From Cognatilysobacter claricitrinus (GTDB lineage Bacteria > Pseudomonadota > Gammaproteobacteria > Xanthomonadales > Xanthomonadaceae): 64,000 bases of DNA. The stretch lies in NCBI RefSeq assembly GCF_045866565.1, contig NZ_BAAFZV010000002.1, forward strand, positions 1,302,001 to 1,366,000, read 5' to 3'. The translations under genes were made by a program, and so were the position numbers. Below are positions 51,523 to 60,384 of the stretch, piece by piece (within the stretch, counting starts at the first letter, position 1; each line of letters begins with the position of its first letter). Under the pieces are notes generated by a model. It did no database searches. It saw only the letters and a program-made list of their open reading frames with translations, and was not told where the DNA came from.

Positions 51523-53150
51523 ACCGTTCGCGCAACTGGGTGCTGGTCGGACCGACCGGCGCGGGGAAATCCACCGTCGGCGCGCTGTTCGCCGCGCGCC
51601 GCGGCCTGCGCTTCGTCGACCTCGACGCGATGATCGAAGCCGAAGCGGGACGACGCGTCGCCGACATCTTCGCGAACGACGGCGAGGCTGCGTTCCGCGA
51701 ACTCGAGTCACGCGCGCTCACCGACGCGCTCGCCAGCGACGGCGTGGTGATCGCCACCGGGGGCGGCGTGGTGCTCGACGCCGACAACCGGGCGCGGCTG
51801 CGCGAATCGGCGACGGTCGCGCACCTGCACGCCGACATCGCGACGCAGCTCGATCGCCTGCGCGATGCGACCGACCGCCCGCTGCTGGCGCGCGCCGATC
51901 GCGACGAGGTGCTGCGCGCAATGGCCGAACGACGCACGCCGCTCTACGCGGAGCTCGCCCACGTGCGTATCGATACGTCCGCGCTGGCCGCAGGCGCGGT
52001 GGCGGACCTGCTGGATTCGACGGCGCTGCAGGAACGGCGCGACGCAACGAGCCCGCGTCGCCTCGATGTCGACAGCCCGCGCGGCACATATCCCATCCAC
52101 ATCGGAGCGGGACTACTCACGGAGGGCTCCGCGCTTGCCGCCGCGATCCGAGGTCGGCACGTGCTGATCGTTACCGACGCGAACGTCGCGCGCCTGCACT
52201 TACCGGTGCTGGATGCGACGGTGCGGCGCATCCGCCCCGATGCGCGCATCGCAACGCTGGTGCTGCCACCCGGCGAGTCGGAGAAGACCATCGGCCGTTG
52301 GCAGGAAGCGATCGATGCACTGGCGAAACTCGGCGCGACGCGTGACGCCACGGTCGTTGCACTCGGTGGCGGCGTCATCGGTGATCTCGCGGGCTTCGCC
52401 GCCGCGTGCTGGATGCGCGGGATCGACGTCGTCCAAGTGCCGACCACGTTGCTGGCGATGGTCGATTCGTCGGTCGGCGGCAAGACGGCGGTCGACCTGC
52501 CGGCGGGCAAGAACCTCGTCGGCGCATTCCACCCGCCCTCGGCCGTGATCGCCGACACCGCGACGCTCGCGACCCTGCCGCCGCGCGAGCTGCGGGCGGG
52601 GCTGGCGGAAGTCGTGAAGTACGGGGCGATCTTCGACGCAGGTTTCCTCGCCTGGCTCGAGGCTCGCGTCGACGCGCTGATCGCCGGCGACGTCGCGGTG
52701 ACGGCGGAAGCCGTCGAGCGCTCGTGCCGCTACAAGGCCGAGGTGGTCGCGCGCGATCCGTTCGAACGCGGCGACCGCGCGCTGCTGAACTTCGGCCACA
52801 CCTTCGGCCACGCGATCGAAACCGAGCAGGGCTACGCGGGCGCCGTGGGCGGACTCGTGCACGGCGAGGCGGTGGCGGTCGGGATGGTGCTTGCCGCGCG
52901 GCTGTCGGCGGCGCTGGGTCGCGCACCGGTCGCCGACGCGGAGCGACTCGAACGCCTGCTGTCGTCGCTCGGCCTGCCCACCCGGATTCCGGTCGGGCTC
53001 ACGCCGTCGGCGCTGCTCGACCGCATGCGCCTGGACAAGAAGGCAGACGCCGCGGGGCTGCGTTTCATCCTCTGGGACGGCGCGGGCCAGGGGCGCATCG
53101 TGCGGGACGTTCCCGACGCAGCGGTGCTCGACGTCCTCGGCGCGGGGTAA
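51519..53150 (+). CDS. aroKB: Fused shikimate kinase / 3-dehydroquinate synthase (AroK-AroB)
   Basis: A 543-residue single open reading frame. Residues 1-175 are shikimate kinase: Walker A GPTGAGKST (11-19), D34 and D36 in FVDLDAM, R60 in AAFRELE, ATGGGVV (79-85), lid R120 in DATDRPLL and RRTPLY. A short linker (about 176-190) leads to dehydroquinate synthase: LVLPPGESEKT, ALGGGVIGDLAGF, VPTTLLAMVDSSVGGKTAVD, KNLVGAFHPP, E364 in LAEVVKYG, H427/H431 in NFGHTFGHAIE and H448 in VHGEAVAVGM. All catalytic and zinc residues are present. The two enzymes act in steps 5 and 2 of the shikimate pathway. In most relatives they are separate, adjacent genes. Confidence 0.95.
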   Translation: MNRSRNWVLVGPTGAGKSTVGALFAARRGLRFVDLDAMIEAEAGRRVADIFANDGEAAFRELESRALTDALASDGVVIATGGGVVLDADNRARLRESATVAHLHADIATQLDRLRDATDRPLLARADRDEVLRAMAERRTPLYAELAHVRIDTSALAAGAVADLLDSTALQERRDATSPRRLDVDSPRGTYPIHIGAGLLTEGSALAAAIRGRHVLIVTDANVARLHLPVLDATVRRIRPDARIATLVLPPGESEKTIGRWQEAIDALAKLGATRDATVVALGGGVIGDLAGFAAACWMRGIDVVQVPTTLLAMVDSSVGGKTAVDLPAGKNLVGAFHPPSAVIADTATLATLPPRELRAGLAEVVKYGAIFDAGFLAWLEARVDALIAGDVAVTAEAVERSCRYKAEVVARDPFERGDRALLNFGHTFGHAIETEQGYAGAVGGLVHGEAVAVGMVLAARLSAALGRAPVADAERLERLLSSLGLPTRIPVGLTPSALLDRMRLDKKADAAGLRFILWDGAGQGRIVRDVPDAAVLDVLGAG

Positions 53151-53276
53151 GCGCGACGTCGCCTGCGCATCGCCAGCGCGCCCCGTCCGGCCCTCGCCGG
53201 GCGGCGCGGGAACGCGTTGAACGGCGCACCGCGACGCATTCATTCCCGTCGCGGCCGAATTTTCGGGCCGCGCGGC

Positions 53277-53282
53277 TACAAT
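53277..53282 (+). promoter_or_regulatory. Candidate leaderless -10 box for the WGR gene
   Basis: TACAAT lies 7 bases before the WGR-protein ATG, so the message would be leaderless. A GCGGCC/GGCCGC stem (53251-53271) occupies the space where a -35 would be expected. Confidence 0.4.
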
Positions 53283-53289
53283 TCCGCCG

Positions 53290-53541
53290 ATGCGATTGCT
53301 CCTGCAACAACGCCCGGACGGCCACGAAGCGCCACGCTTCGTCCAGCTCATGCTCCAGCCCGACCTGCTTGGCGGGTGGACGCTGGTGCGCGAGACCGGC
53401 CAGATCGGCGGCAAGAGCACGGTGCGTCGCGAACAGTTCCTCGACCAGCAGTCGGCGGTCAGTGCGCTTGAACTCGCGCGCGATGCGCAGATCAAGCGCG
53501 GCTTCCAGTTGATGTTCGCGGAGGGCGCCGCTCCGCGTTGA
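53290..53541 (+). CDS. Minimal WGR domain protein
   Basis: An 83-residue protein that is little more than one WGR domain: RFVQLMLQPDLLGGWTLVRETGQIGGKSTVRREQFLDQQSAVSALELARDAQIKRGF. The WGR core is recognised by GGWTLVRETGQIGG. In eukaryotic PARPs and some bacterial proteins the domain binds nucleic acid ends; in this stand-alone form the role is unknown. It sits between aroKB and hemE, an arrangement I recall from Xanthomonas genomes. Confidence 0.8.
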   Translation: MRLLLQQRPDGHEAPRFVQLMLQPDLLGGWTLVRETGQIGGKSTVRREQFLDQQSAVSALELARDAQIKRGFQLMFAEGAAPR

Positions 53542-53740
53542 CGGATCGTGCCGGAAGGGCTTTCCGTGCCAGCTCCGCTGGCCATGGGTGCCCCGGCAAG
53601 GGAATCCGAAACCCGGGCGTCGCATGCATTGCACCGGATGGCCGGACGACGCGAGGTTGCGGAGGCGGCCCGACGGCATGGGAAAGCCACCGCGTCAGCC
53701 CGCTCCGCCCTACCCCTTTTCAAATCGAAGCGACGTTCCC

Positions 53741-54817
53741 ATGACCCACGCCCCGCTCCAGAACGACCGCTTCCTTCGCGCGCTACGCCGCGAATCCGTC
53801 GACCGCACGCCGGTGTGGCTGATGCGCCAGGCCGGTCGCTATCTGCCGGAATACCGCGCCACCCGCGCGCGCGCCGGCAGCTTCCTGGCGATGGCGAAGA
53901 ATCCCGACATCGCCTGCGAAGTGACACTGCAACCGCTGGAGCGTTTCCCGCTCGACGCCGCGATCCTGTTCTCTGACATCCTCACCGTGCCCGACGCGAT
54001 GGGACTGGGCCTGTACTTCGTGGAAGGCGAAGGCCCGAAGTTCGAGCGCCCCGTGCGCAGCGCCGACGACATCGCCAAGCTCGCGGTGCCGGACGTGGGC
54101 AGCGAGCTGCGCTACGTCACCGATGCCGTCTCGCTGATCCGTCGCGAACTCGGCGGCCGCGTCCCGCTGATCGGTTTTTCCGGCAGCCCATGGACGCTGG
54201 CCTGCTACATGGTAGAAGGCGGCGGCAGCAAGGATTTCTCGCGCGTGAAGTCGCTCGCGCTGAACGATCCGGCCGCAATGCATCGCCTGCTCGATGTCAC
54301 CACCGACGCCGTCATCGCCTATCTCGACGCGCAACGCATCGCCGGCGCGCAGGCCCTGCAGGTATTCGACACCTGGGGCGGCGTGCTGTCGCCCGCGATG
54401 TACCGCGAGTTCTCGCTGCGCTACCTCGAGCGCATCGCCGGCGAGCTGCCGCGCGGCGAAGGCGACGATGCCGCCCCGCTGATCCTGTTCGGCAAGGGCA
54501 ACGGCGCGTATCTCGAAGATCTCGCTGCGACGGGTGCGGAAGGCGTGGGCGTCGACTGGACCGTCGACCTCGGCGATGCCGCGCGTCGCACGAACGGCCG
54601 CGTCGCACTGCAGGGCAACCTCGACCCGGTAACGCTGTACGCATCGCCCGACGCCATCCGCGGCGAAGTCGGTCGCGCACTCGACGCCTATCGCGACGGC
54701 AACGGCGGCTCGCGCGAGGGCCACGTGTTCAACCTCGGCCACGGCATGTCGCCCGACATGAATCCCGAGCACGTCGCCGTGCTCGTCGACGCCGTGCACG
54801 AACTCAGCGCGCGCTGA
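53741..54817 (+). CDS. hemE: Uroporphyrinogen decarboxylase HemE
   Basis: A 358-residue TIM-barrel enzyme. PVWLMRQAGRYLPEYR is the N-terminal signature with the two substrate arginines, AAILFSDILTVPDAMG holds the catalytic aspartate, and GFSGSPWTLACYMVEGGGS and HVFNLGHGM follow. It decarboxylates uroporphyrinogen III to coproporphyrinogen III for haem. CysG encoded elsewhere in the window draws on the same substrate for siroheme. The 199 bases before it hold a small GCCAGC/GCTGGC hairpin at 53568-53582 but no gene. Confidence 0.97.
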   Translation: MTHAPLQNDRFLRALRRESVDRTPVWLMRQAGRYLPEYRATRARAGSFLAMAKNPDIACEVTLQPLERFPLDAAILFSDILTVPDAMGLGLYFVEGEGPKFERPVRSADDIAKLAVPDVGSELRYVTDAVSLIRRELGGRVPLIGFSGSPWTLACYMVEGGGSKDFSRVKSLALNDPAAMHRLLDVTTDAVIAYLDAQRIAGAQALQVFDTWGGVLSPAMYREFSLRYLERIAGELPRGEGDDAAPLILFGKGNGAYLEDLAATGAEGVGVDWTVDLGDAARRTNGRVALQGNLDPVTLYASPDAIRGEVGRALDAYRDGNGGSREGHVFNLGHGMSPDMNPEHVAVLVDAVHELSAR

Positions 54818-54942
54818 TCGATCGGCGCTGATCCGGCGCCGCATTCGATCAGCGACGGCGAACCATCGCCACACCGGCAACGATCGACATCGATGCCGGC
54901 AAACGAGCAACGGGGAAACGCGGCGCCGATGGCCGCGTGGCC

Positions 54943-57900
54943 CTATGCAGGCATCGCCGGCATCACCCGCACCAGCGCAGCGGCCAGCATCGCGCCGGTC
55001 ACCGGCTTGCGGATGAAGTCATCGAAACCGGCGGCGCGCGCCCGCGGTTCGGATTCGGCATCCGCCCGCGCGGTGACGGCAACGAGCGGCGCAGTGAAGC
55101 CGTGCGCGCGCAGCTGGCGCGCCAGCGCGAAACCGTCGAGCCCGGGCAGATCGAGGTCGAGCAGGCCGACGTCGAAGGCCGCCACGCGCGCTTCGGTCAG
55201 CGCCGCGAGTCCGTGCGGCACGTGCTGCACGCGATGGCCCTGCGCACGCAGCAGGCCGGCGACGACTTCGGCGACGGTCGGATCGTCTTCGACCAGCAGG
55301 ATCGACAACGCACGTCGCGGCGCGACGATGCCGGGATCGCCATGCGTCGCGTCGGGCAGCGCGGCATCGTGCAACGGCAGGTCGAGGTGGAACGTCGAGC
55401 CGACGCCGGGCGTGCTCTCCAGTCCGATGCGGCCGCCCATCGCTTCCGCCAGCTCGGTGCTGATGGCGAGACCAAGCCCGCTGCCGCCATAACGCGCGGT
55501 GGTGCGCGTGCCGTCGGCCTGCTCGAAGCGGCGGAACAGCTTCGCGCTCTGTTCGGCTGAAAGGCCCGGGCCCGTATCGATCACGCTGAAGCGCACGCCG
55601 GCGTCGTGACGCTCCACGCGCAATGTCACGCCACCGCGCTCGGTGAACTTTTCCGCGTTGCCGAGCAGGTTCAGCAGGATCTGCCGAAGACGGTTGCAGT
55701 CGCCGCGCACGCCGCGTGGCACGTCGTCCGCGATGTCGAGCGTGAACGTGCGATCGCGACGACGTACCAGCGGGCCGACCAGTGACGCGACTTCGTGCAG
55801 CACGCGATGCAGGTGGAAAGGTTCATCGTCGAGTTCCAGCCGGCCGGACTCGATGCGCGCGAGGTCGAGCGCATCGTTAAGCAGGCGCAACAGGTGCTCG
55901 CCCGCACCGCGAATCGCGGCGACATAGCCGCGCTGCCTGCTGTCCAGCGGCGTGTCGAGCAACAACTCGGTCATGCCGAGAACACCGGTCATCGGCGTGC
56001 GCACCTCATGGCCGAACGTGGCGAGGAAGCGCGTCTTCGCGGTCGACGCTTCTTCCGCGAGCACGCGTTCGTGCTCCATGCGTTCGAGCGCATGGCGACG
56101 GCGCAGCCGGCCGCGATACGCGATCGCGGCCGTCGCCAGCGCGACGAGCGCCAGTGCCGCGAGCAGCGCGCGCGCCCACCAGGTCTGCCACCACGGCGGC
56201 CGCACGACGAACATGATTTCGCGTGGCGCCGACCAGATCTGGTCGGCCGTACGCGCGACGATGCGCAGGCGGTAGTCGCCCGGCGGGAGTTGCGAGAACA
56301 CGCGCTCGCCGTCCGCACCGACGTCCACCCAGCCACGGTCGAAACCCATCAGGCGGAAGCGGTATTCGTTCGCGCCCGTGTTGTTGAACGCCATCAGCCG
56401 CGCCCGCACGCGCAGGTCGCGGTCGTCGTGCGCCACGATCATCCGTGCACGCGGATCGAGCGCGACACGAAGCCCGCCGTGGTTCACGTCCACCGCCTCG
56501 AGCTGCAGTCGCGGCGCGCGCGATTCCGGACGCACCACCGCAGGATCGAACACCACCAGCCCTTCCGGCGAGCCGACCAGGATGCGGCCGTCGCTCGCCC
56601 GCGCTACCGGTGGACGCGCGAATTCCTGGCTGGGCAGGCCGTCATGCACGCCGTAGACGCGGGTGCTGCGTGCGACGGGATCCACGCGCACGAGGCCGCG
56701 CACCGTCGTCACCCAGATCCGGCCAGCGCTGTCGACGAGCAGCCCACTCGCGGCGACACGCGGAAACCCCAGCTCGATACCCAGACGGTCGACGCGAACA
56801 AGGCGCGCGCCGTCGACGCGGTAGTGCTCGACGCCACCGAAGCGGGCGAGCCAGACGCTGCCGGCCTCGTCGAACGCGATGCCGTCGACCTCCGCAGCGT
56901 CGACGCCCGGCACCGCCGCCGCGCGCCCGGAGACCGCGTCGACCGCATAAAGGCCGGCCGATGTCGCGGCCCACACCGCACCACCGGGTGCCAGCGCGAG
57001 CCCGCTGACCGTCGCACCGCGTGGAAGCCCGTGCCCGTCGCCGGGCATCAGCGTCGTGCGGACGCGTCCGTCCTGCAGTCGCGCCTGGATGCCGCTCTCT
57101 CCACCGATCCAGACCAGGCCATCGGCGGCCTGCAGCAACGAAGGCGATTCGCCCGACAGTGCGCCGTCGTGCATGTTCGCGGCCCACCGCTGGATGCGGT
57201 GCGTGGCGGGATCCAGGCGCGCCACGCCGTCCGAGTAGGTGATCCACAGCTGGCCGTCGCGGTCTTCCAGCACGCCGTCCAGGATCACGCCCTGCGCGAC
57301 GTCGTCGAACACGTGCGCGACCGCGCCGGTTTCGCTGTCGAACCGATCGAGCACGCCACCGCTGCCGACCAGCCACATCGAGCCGTCGCGCGCGGAGGCG
57401 ATGCCGCGCACCTGCGCATTGGCGAGCGACGCCGGGTCGTCCAGGCGCCGCGCCAGCACCGAGAACTGCCGCCAGCGCGGTGGCAGGTACCACAGCCCAT
57501 TCGTGTTGCTGGCGAACCACAGGCCGCCCTCGTGATCCTCGCGCGCGTCCACCCACGACGGACGCACGATGCCCTGCGACGCCGCGCTGTACAGCGGCAC
57601 CGACGCCACCACTTCTTCGCCCTCGACGCCGAGCCCCTGCGGGATGTCGAACCAGTGCGTGCCCGCGCGATCGCGCAGCAGCATCTGCAGCAGCTGGCCG
57701 CCGTTGGACGTCCATTTGGGCGACGCGATGCCACCGCGTGCATCGCGCTCGACGAGTCCGCGCGGCGTGCCGATCCAGAGCGCACCGCCGACGTCGGGCG
57801 CGATTCCGTTCACCACCGGCGAGGGAAGCCGTCCGGTGTCGTCGCGGATGAAGTCGTGGCCCGTCCAGCGCGCGATGCCATTCGCAGTGCCGACCCACAG

Positions 57901-58467
57901 AACGCCATCGGCGACGACCAGCTTGCGGATCTCCACCGCCGGCAGGCTGCGCGCGTTGCCCGGGATCGGCATGAAGCGTTCGACGCGCCCGCCGCGCAGC
58001 CGGTGCAGGCCAGCATCCGCCGTGCCGAACCACAGGCTGCCGTCGCGCGTCGATGCGATCGACCACACCTCCACGCCACCGACGTTCGGCGTCGCGCGGT
58101 CGTACCAGGTGAAGTGATCGCGCGCCGCGCCGAGCACGGCGAGCCCGGCCGTGCGCGTGCCGATCCAGACGCGGTCGGCGGCGTCGACGTGCACGGTCCA
58201 GACGAAGTTGTCGTGCAGCCCCTGTTCGACGCGCCACACACGGAAGCCGACGCCGTCGAACCGCGCCAGGCCGTCGCTGGTGGCGACCCACAGATAACCG
58301 GCGCGATCCTGCGCGATGCCGTTGATGCGGTTCGACGGCAGGCCGTCGGCCACCGTGTACTGACGCGGACGCGGGGTTTCCGGCAGACCGGCGCGTGCGA
58401 CTCCGGGCCAGAACGTCGCCATAACGACGAGCAGGCCTCCGGCCACGAGCGTGGAAAACGTGCGCAT
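54943..58467 (-). CDS. Hybrid histidine kinase with beta-propeller sensor and receiver
   Basis: A 1174-residue hybrid kinase. It has a signal peptide (FSTLVAGGLLVVMATFWPGVARA), then about 14 propeller blades of the two-component regulator type (VADGLPSNRINGIAQDRAGYLWVATSDGLARFDG and repeats) and a Y_Y_Y domain. One membrane helix (WWARALLAALALVALATAAIAY) leads to HisKA with the phosphorylated histidine in ATFGHEVRTPMTG, HATPase with NRLRQILLNLLGNAEKFTE, DTGPGLS and YGGSGLGLAIS, and a C-terminal receiver (LLVEDDPTVAEV, DVGLLDLDLPGLDGF, RKPV). It likely senses a periplasmic ligand, often a glycan in this architecture. GGGGAG seven bases before ATG 58467 supports the start. No AraC output domain is present. 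Confidence 0.93.
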   Translation of the reverse strand: MRTFSTLVAGGLLVVMATFWPGVARAGLPETPRPRQYTVADGLPSNRINGIAQDRAGYLWVATSDGLARFDGVGFRVWRVEQGLHDNFVWTVHVDAADRVWIGTRTAGLAVLGAARDHFTWYDRATPNVGGVEVWSIASTRDGSLWFGTADAGLHRLRGGRVERFMPIPGNARSLPAVEIRKLVVADGVLWVGTANGIARWTGHDFIRDDTGRLPSPVVNGIAPDVGGALWIGTPRGLVERDARGGIASPKWTSNGGQLLQMLLRDRAGTHWFDIPQGLGVEGEEVVASVPLYSAASQGIVRPSWVDAREDHEGGLWFASNTNGLWYLPPRWRQFSVLARRLDDPASLANAQVRGIASARDGSMWLVGSGGVLDRFDSETGAVAHVFDDVAQGVILDGVLEDRDGQLWITYSDGVARLDPATHRIQRWAANMHDGALSGESPSLLQAADGLVWIGGESGIQARLQDGRVRTTLMPGDGHGLPRGATVSGLALAPGGAVWAATSAGLYAVDAVSGRAAAVPGVDAAEVDGIAFDEAGSVWLARFGGVEHYRVDGARLVRVDRLGIELGFPRVAASGLLVDSAGRIWVTTVRGLVRVDPVARSTRVYGVHDGLPSQEFARPPVARASDGRILVGSPEGLVVFDPAVVRPESRAPRLQLEAVDVNHGGLRVALDPRARMIVAHDDRDLRVRARLMAFNNTGANEYRFRLMGFDRGWVDVGADGERVFSQLPPGDYRLRIVARTADQIWSAPREIMFVVRPPWWQTWWARALLAALALVALATAAIAYRGRLRRRHALERMEHERVLAEEASTAKTRFLATFGHEVRTPMTGVLGMTELLLDTPLDSRQRGYVAAIRGAGEHLLRLLNDALDLARIESGRLELDDEPFHLHRVLHEVASLVGPLVRRRDRTFTLDIADDVPRGVRGDCNRLRQILLNLLGNAEKFTERGGVTLRVERHDAGVRFSVIDTGPGLSAEQSAKLFRRFEQADGTRTTARYGGSGLGLAISTELAEAMGGRIGLESTPGVGSTFHLDLPLHDAALPDATHGDPGIVAPRRALSILLVEDDPTVAEVVAGLLRAQGHRVQHVPHGLAALTEARVAAFDVGLLDLDLPGLDGFALARQLRAHGFTAPLVAVTARADAESEPRARAAGFDDFIRKPVTGAMLAAALVRVMPAMPA

Positions 58468-58581
58468 CCTGCATCTCCCCGGCATCCCCGCCCGTAAGGC
58501 TCCACGATCACGCCGGCGCGGGCAACCGCCATGGAACATCCCGTTGCGCACGTCTCCACGGCCGCTCACGGATACCGCGCC

Positions 58582-58587
58582 TAGAAT
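58582..58587 (+). promoter_or_regulatory. Candidate -10 box for the first yceI gene
   Basis: TAGAAT lies 23 bases before the ATG at 58611, in the 143-base gap shared with the divergent hybrid kinase. No -35 is recognisable. Confidence 0.35.
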
Positions 58588-58610
58588 CGCCGCACGCACC
58601 GAGGACCACC

Positions 58611-59213
58611 ATGCATCGTCGCCCGCTGCTTGCCGTGCTGCTTGTGCCTGCGTTCGCGTCCGCCGAGGAGTTGGCGATCGATCCGGTGCACACGCGGGTG
58701 ATGGTCGCCGCGTCGCACGCCGGGTTTTCGCAGGCGATGGGCGTGGCCTCCGGCGCGACCGGTCGCGTCGATTTCGACGACGGCTGGGCGAACGCGAAAG
58801 TCGACGTCACCGTGCCGCTGAAGAAGCTCGACTACGGCGACGCCGGCTGGAACCGCGCGGTGCAGGGCCTGCTCGACACCGACAAGTTCGCCGACGCGCA
58901 TTTCATCTCCGACCGCGTGACCCCGCGCGACGCCACGCATGCGGAAATCTGCGGAACGCTGTCGCTGCACGGCGTGTCCAAGCCGCTGTGCATGGACGCG
59001 ACGCTCAATGCGCTGAAGCGTCATCCGATGCCGCCGTTCCGCCGCACCGCGGGTTTCTCCGCGACGGCCAAGCTCGATCGTTTCGACTACGGCATCGAGA
59101 ACTGGCCGTCGGTGATCGGTCGCGAGGTCGAACTGCGCATCGAGATCGAAGCCAGCCGCGGCATCGGCGCGCCCGAACCCACGCCCAAACCGGACGAGAC
59201 GCCTACGCCATGA
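58611..59213 (+). CDS. YceI family periplasmic protein, first copy
   Basis: A 200-residue exported protein. The signal peptide is MHRRPLLAVLLVPAFASA. The YceI lipocalin-like barrel begins LAIDPVHTRVMVAASHAGFSQAMGVASG and continues with DTDKFADAHFISDRV and GTLSLHGVSKPLCMDATLNAL. Members bind isoprenoid-type lipids such as polyprenyl pyrophosphate. It differs from the second YceI copy in sequence and ends in a Pro/Thr tail. It overlaps the cytochrome b561 gene by ATGA. Confidence 0.9.
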   Translation: MHRRPLLAVLLVPAFASAEELAIDPVHTRVMVAASHAGFSQAMGVASGATGRVDFDDGWANAKVDVTVPLKKLDYGDAGWNRAVQGLLDTDKFADAHFISDRVTPRDATHAEICGTLSLHGVSKPLCMDATLNALKRHPMPPFRRTAGFSATAKLDRFDYGIENWPSVIGREVELRIEIEASRGIGAPEPTPKPDETPTP

Positions 59214-59791
59214 GTCGAACGCCGTCGCTGTCGCCCGAACGCTGGGGCGCCGTCAGCCAGTTGTTCCATTGGACCTGCGCGGCGTTGATCGTCGCGCTCG
59301 GTTCGATCGGCCTGTACATGACCGAGCTGACCAGTCCCGTCGCGAAGATCCGCATCTACGCACTGCACAAGTCGCTCGGCCTCACGCTGCTCGCGCTGGT
59401 CCTGCTGCGGCTGTTGTGGCGGTGGACGCACAAGGTGCCGGGCGCAGTGCCCGGAACGTCGCGACACATGAAGCTCGCGGCCGACGGCATGCACGGCGTG
59501 CTGTACGCGATGATGATCGCGATGCCGCTCACCGGCTGGCTGATCAACTCCACCGCCGGCTATCCGCTGCAATGGTTCAAGCTGTTCAACCTGCCGTCGA
59601 TTGCGGCGAAGAACGAGCACCTCAACGGCATCGCCAAGAACCTGCACGAATTCGGGTTCTGGCTGCTCGCCGTGCTTGTCGTCGGCCATGTCGGCGCCGC
59701 GATCTACCACCACGTTTTCCTCGACGACGGCACGCTGCATCGCATGCTGCCCTGGCGTCGACGCCTTCCCCCGCCGGAGTCCAACCCGTGA
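59210..59791 (+). CDS. Cytochrome b561 family protein
   Basis: A 193-residue protein with four membrane helices: LFHWTCAALIVALGSIGLYM, KIRIYALHKSLGLTLLALVLLRLLW, GVLYAMMIAMPLTGWLI and FGFWLLAVLVVGHVGAAIYHHVF. Histidines in helices one, two and four are placed to hold two b haems. The family (YceJ/CybB) moves electrons in the membrane, for example from ubiquinol to oxygen or superoxide. It is flanked on both sides by yceI genes, and overlaps both by 4 bases. Confidence 0.92.
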   Translation: MSRTPSLSPERWGAVSQLFHWTCAALIVALGSIGLYMTELTSPVAKIRIYALHKSLGLTLLALVLLRLLWRWTHKVPGAVPGTSRHMKLAADGMHGVLYAMMIAMPLTGWLINSTAGYPLQWFKLFNLPSIAAKNEHLNGIAKNLHEFGFWLLAVLVVGHVGAAIYHHVFLDDGTLHRMLPWRRRLPPPESNP

Positions 59792-60354
59792 ACCGTTTCG
59801 TCCCGCTCGTCCTCGCGCTCGCCGCGCTGCCCGCGTTCGCCGCCGACTACGTGCAGGCACCGGGCTCCACGCTCACGTTCGCCACCAAGTACCAGGGCGA
59901 CGTGTTCACCGGCCGCTTCCCGCAGTTCACCACGCGGCTGTCGTTCGACCCCGCGTCGCTCGCGGCGTCGAAACTGGACGTCACCATTCCGCTCGCCCCG
60001 ACCGCCACCGGCGACAAGGAGCGTGACGAGAACCTGCGCGGCACCGACTTCTTCAACGTGGCGAAGTTTCCGCAGGCGCGTTACGTCGCGACGAAGTTCC
60101 GCGCGCTCGGTGGCAACCGTTATGCGGCCGACGGCCAGCTGACGCTGCACGGCGTCAGCCGACCGGTCACGCTGACTTTTACGTGGACGCCGGGCGCTGC
60201 CCCGGTGCTCGCCGGCCAGGCGACCGTGAAGCGCCTCGAGTTCGGCGTCGGCGGTGGTGACTGGACCGACACCAGCATCATCCCCAACGACGTCGCGGTC
60301 AGTACGAAAGTCATGTTCGCCCCGGCATCGAAGACCGCGGCTGCGGCAAAATAG
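59788..60354 (+). CDS. YceI family periplasmic protein, second copy
   Basis: A 188-residue protein from a GTG start overlapping the b561 stop. Signal peptide NRFVPLVLALAALPAFAA; YceI barrel YVQAPGSTLTFATKYQGDVFTGRFPQFTTRLSFDPASL, RGTDFFNVAKFPQARYVATKF and GQLTLHGVSRPVTLTFTW. It is closer to E. coli YceI than the first copy and probably binds a similar lipid. In E. coli yceJ (b561) and yceI form a pair; here the pair is expanded to three. Confidence 0.92.
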   Translation: MNRFVPLVLALAALPAFAADYVQAPGSTLTFATKYQGDVFTGRFPQFTTRLSFDPASLAASKLDVTIPLAPTATGDKERDENLRGTDFFNVAKFPQARYVATKFRALGGNRYAADGQLTLHGVSRPVTLTFTWTPGAAPVLAGQATVKRLEFGVGGGDWTDTSIIPNDVAVSTKVMFAPASKTAAAAK

Positions 60355-60384
60355 CGGCGTTGTCTTCCAGCACGGATGCTGACC

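Noticed and set aside
53568..53582. Small GCCAGC/GCTGGC hairpin before hemE as a terminator for the WGR gene
   Set aside because: Only six pairs, a three-base loop and no T-run; not enough to call a terminator.
55795..58497. 900-residue plus-strand frame antisense to the hybrid kinase
   Set aside because: It mirrors the kinase codons, is loaded with Arg, Ala, His and Asp, has no domain and no ribosome site. The minus-strand kinase is complete with catalytic motifs.
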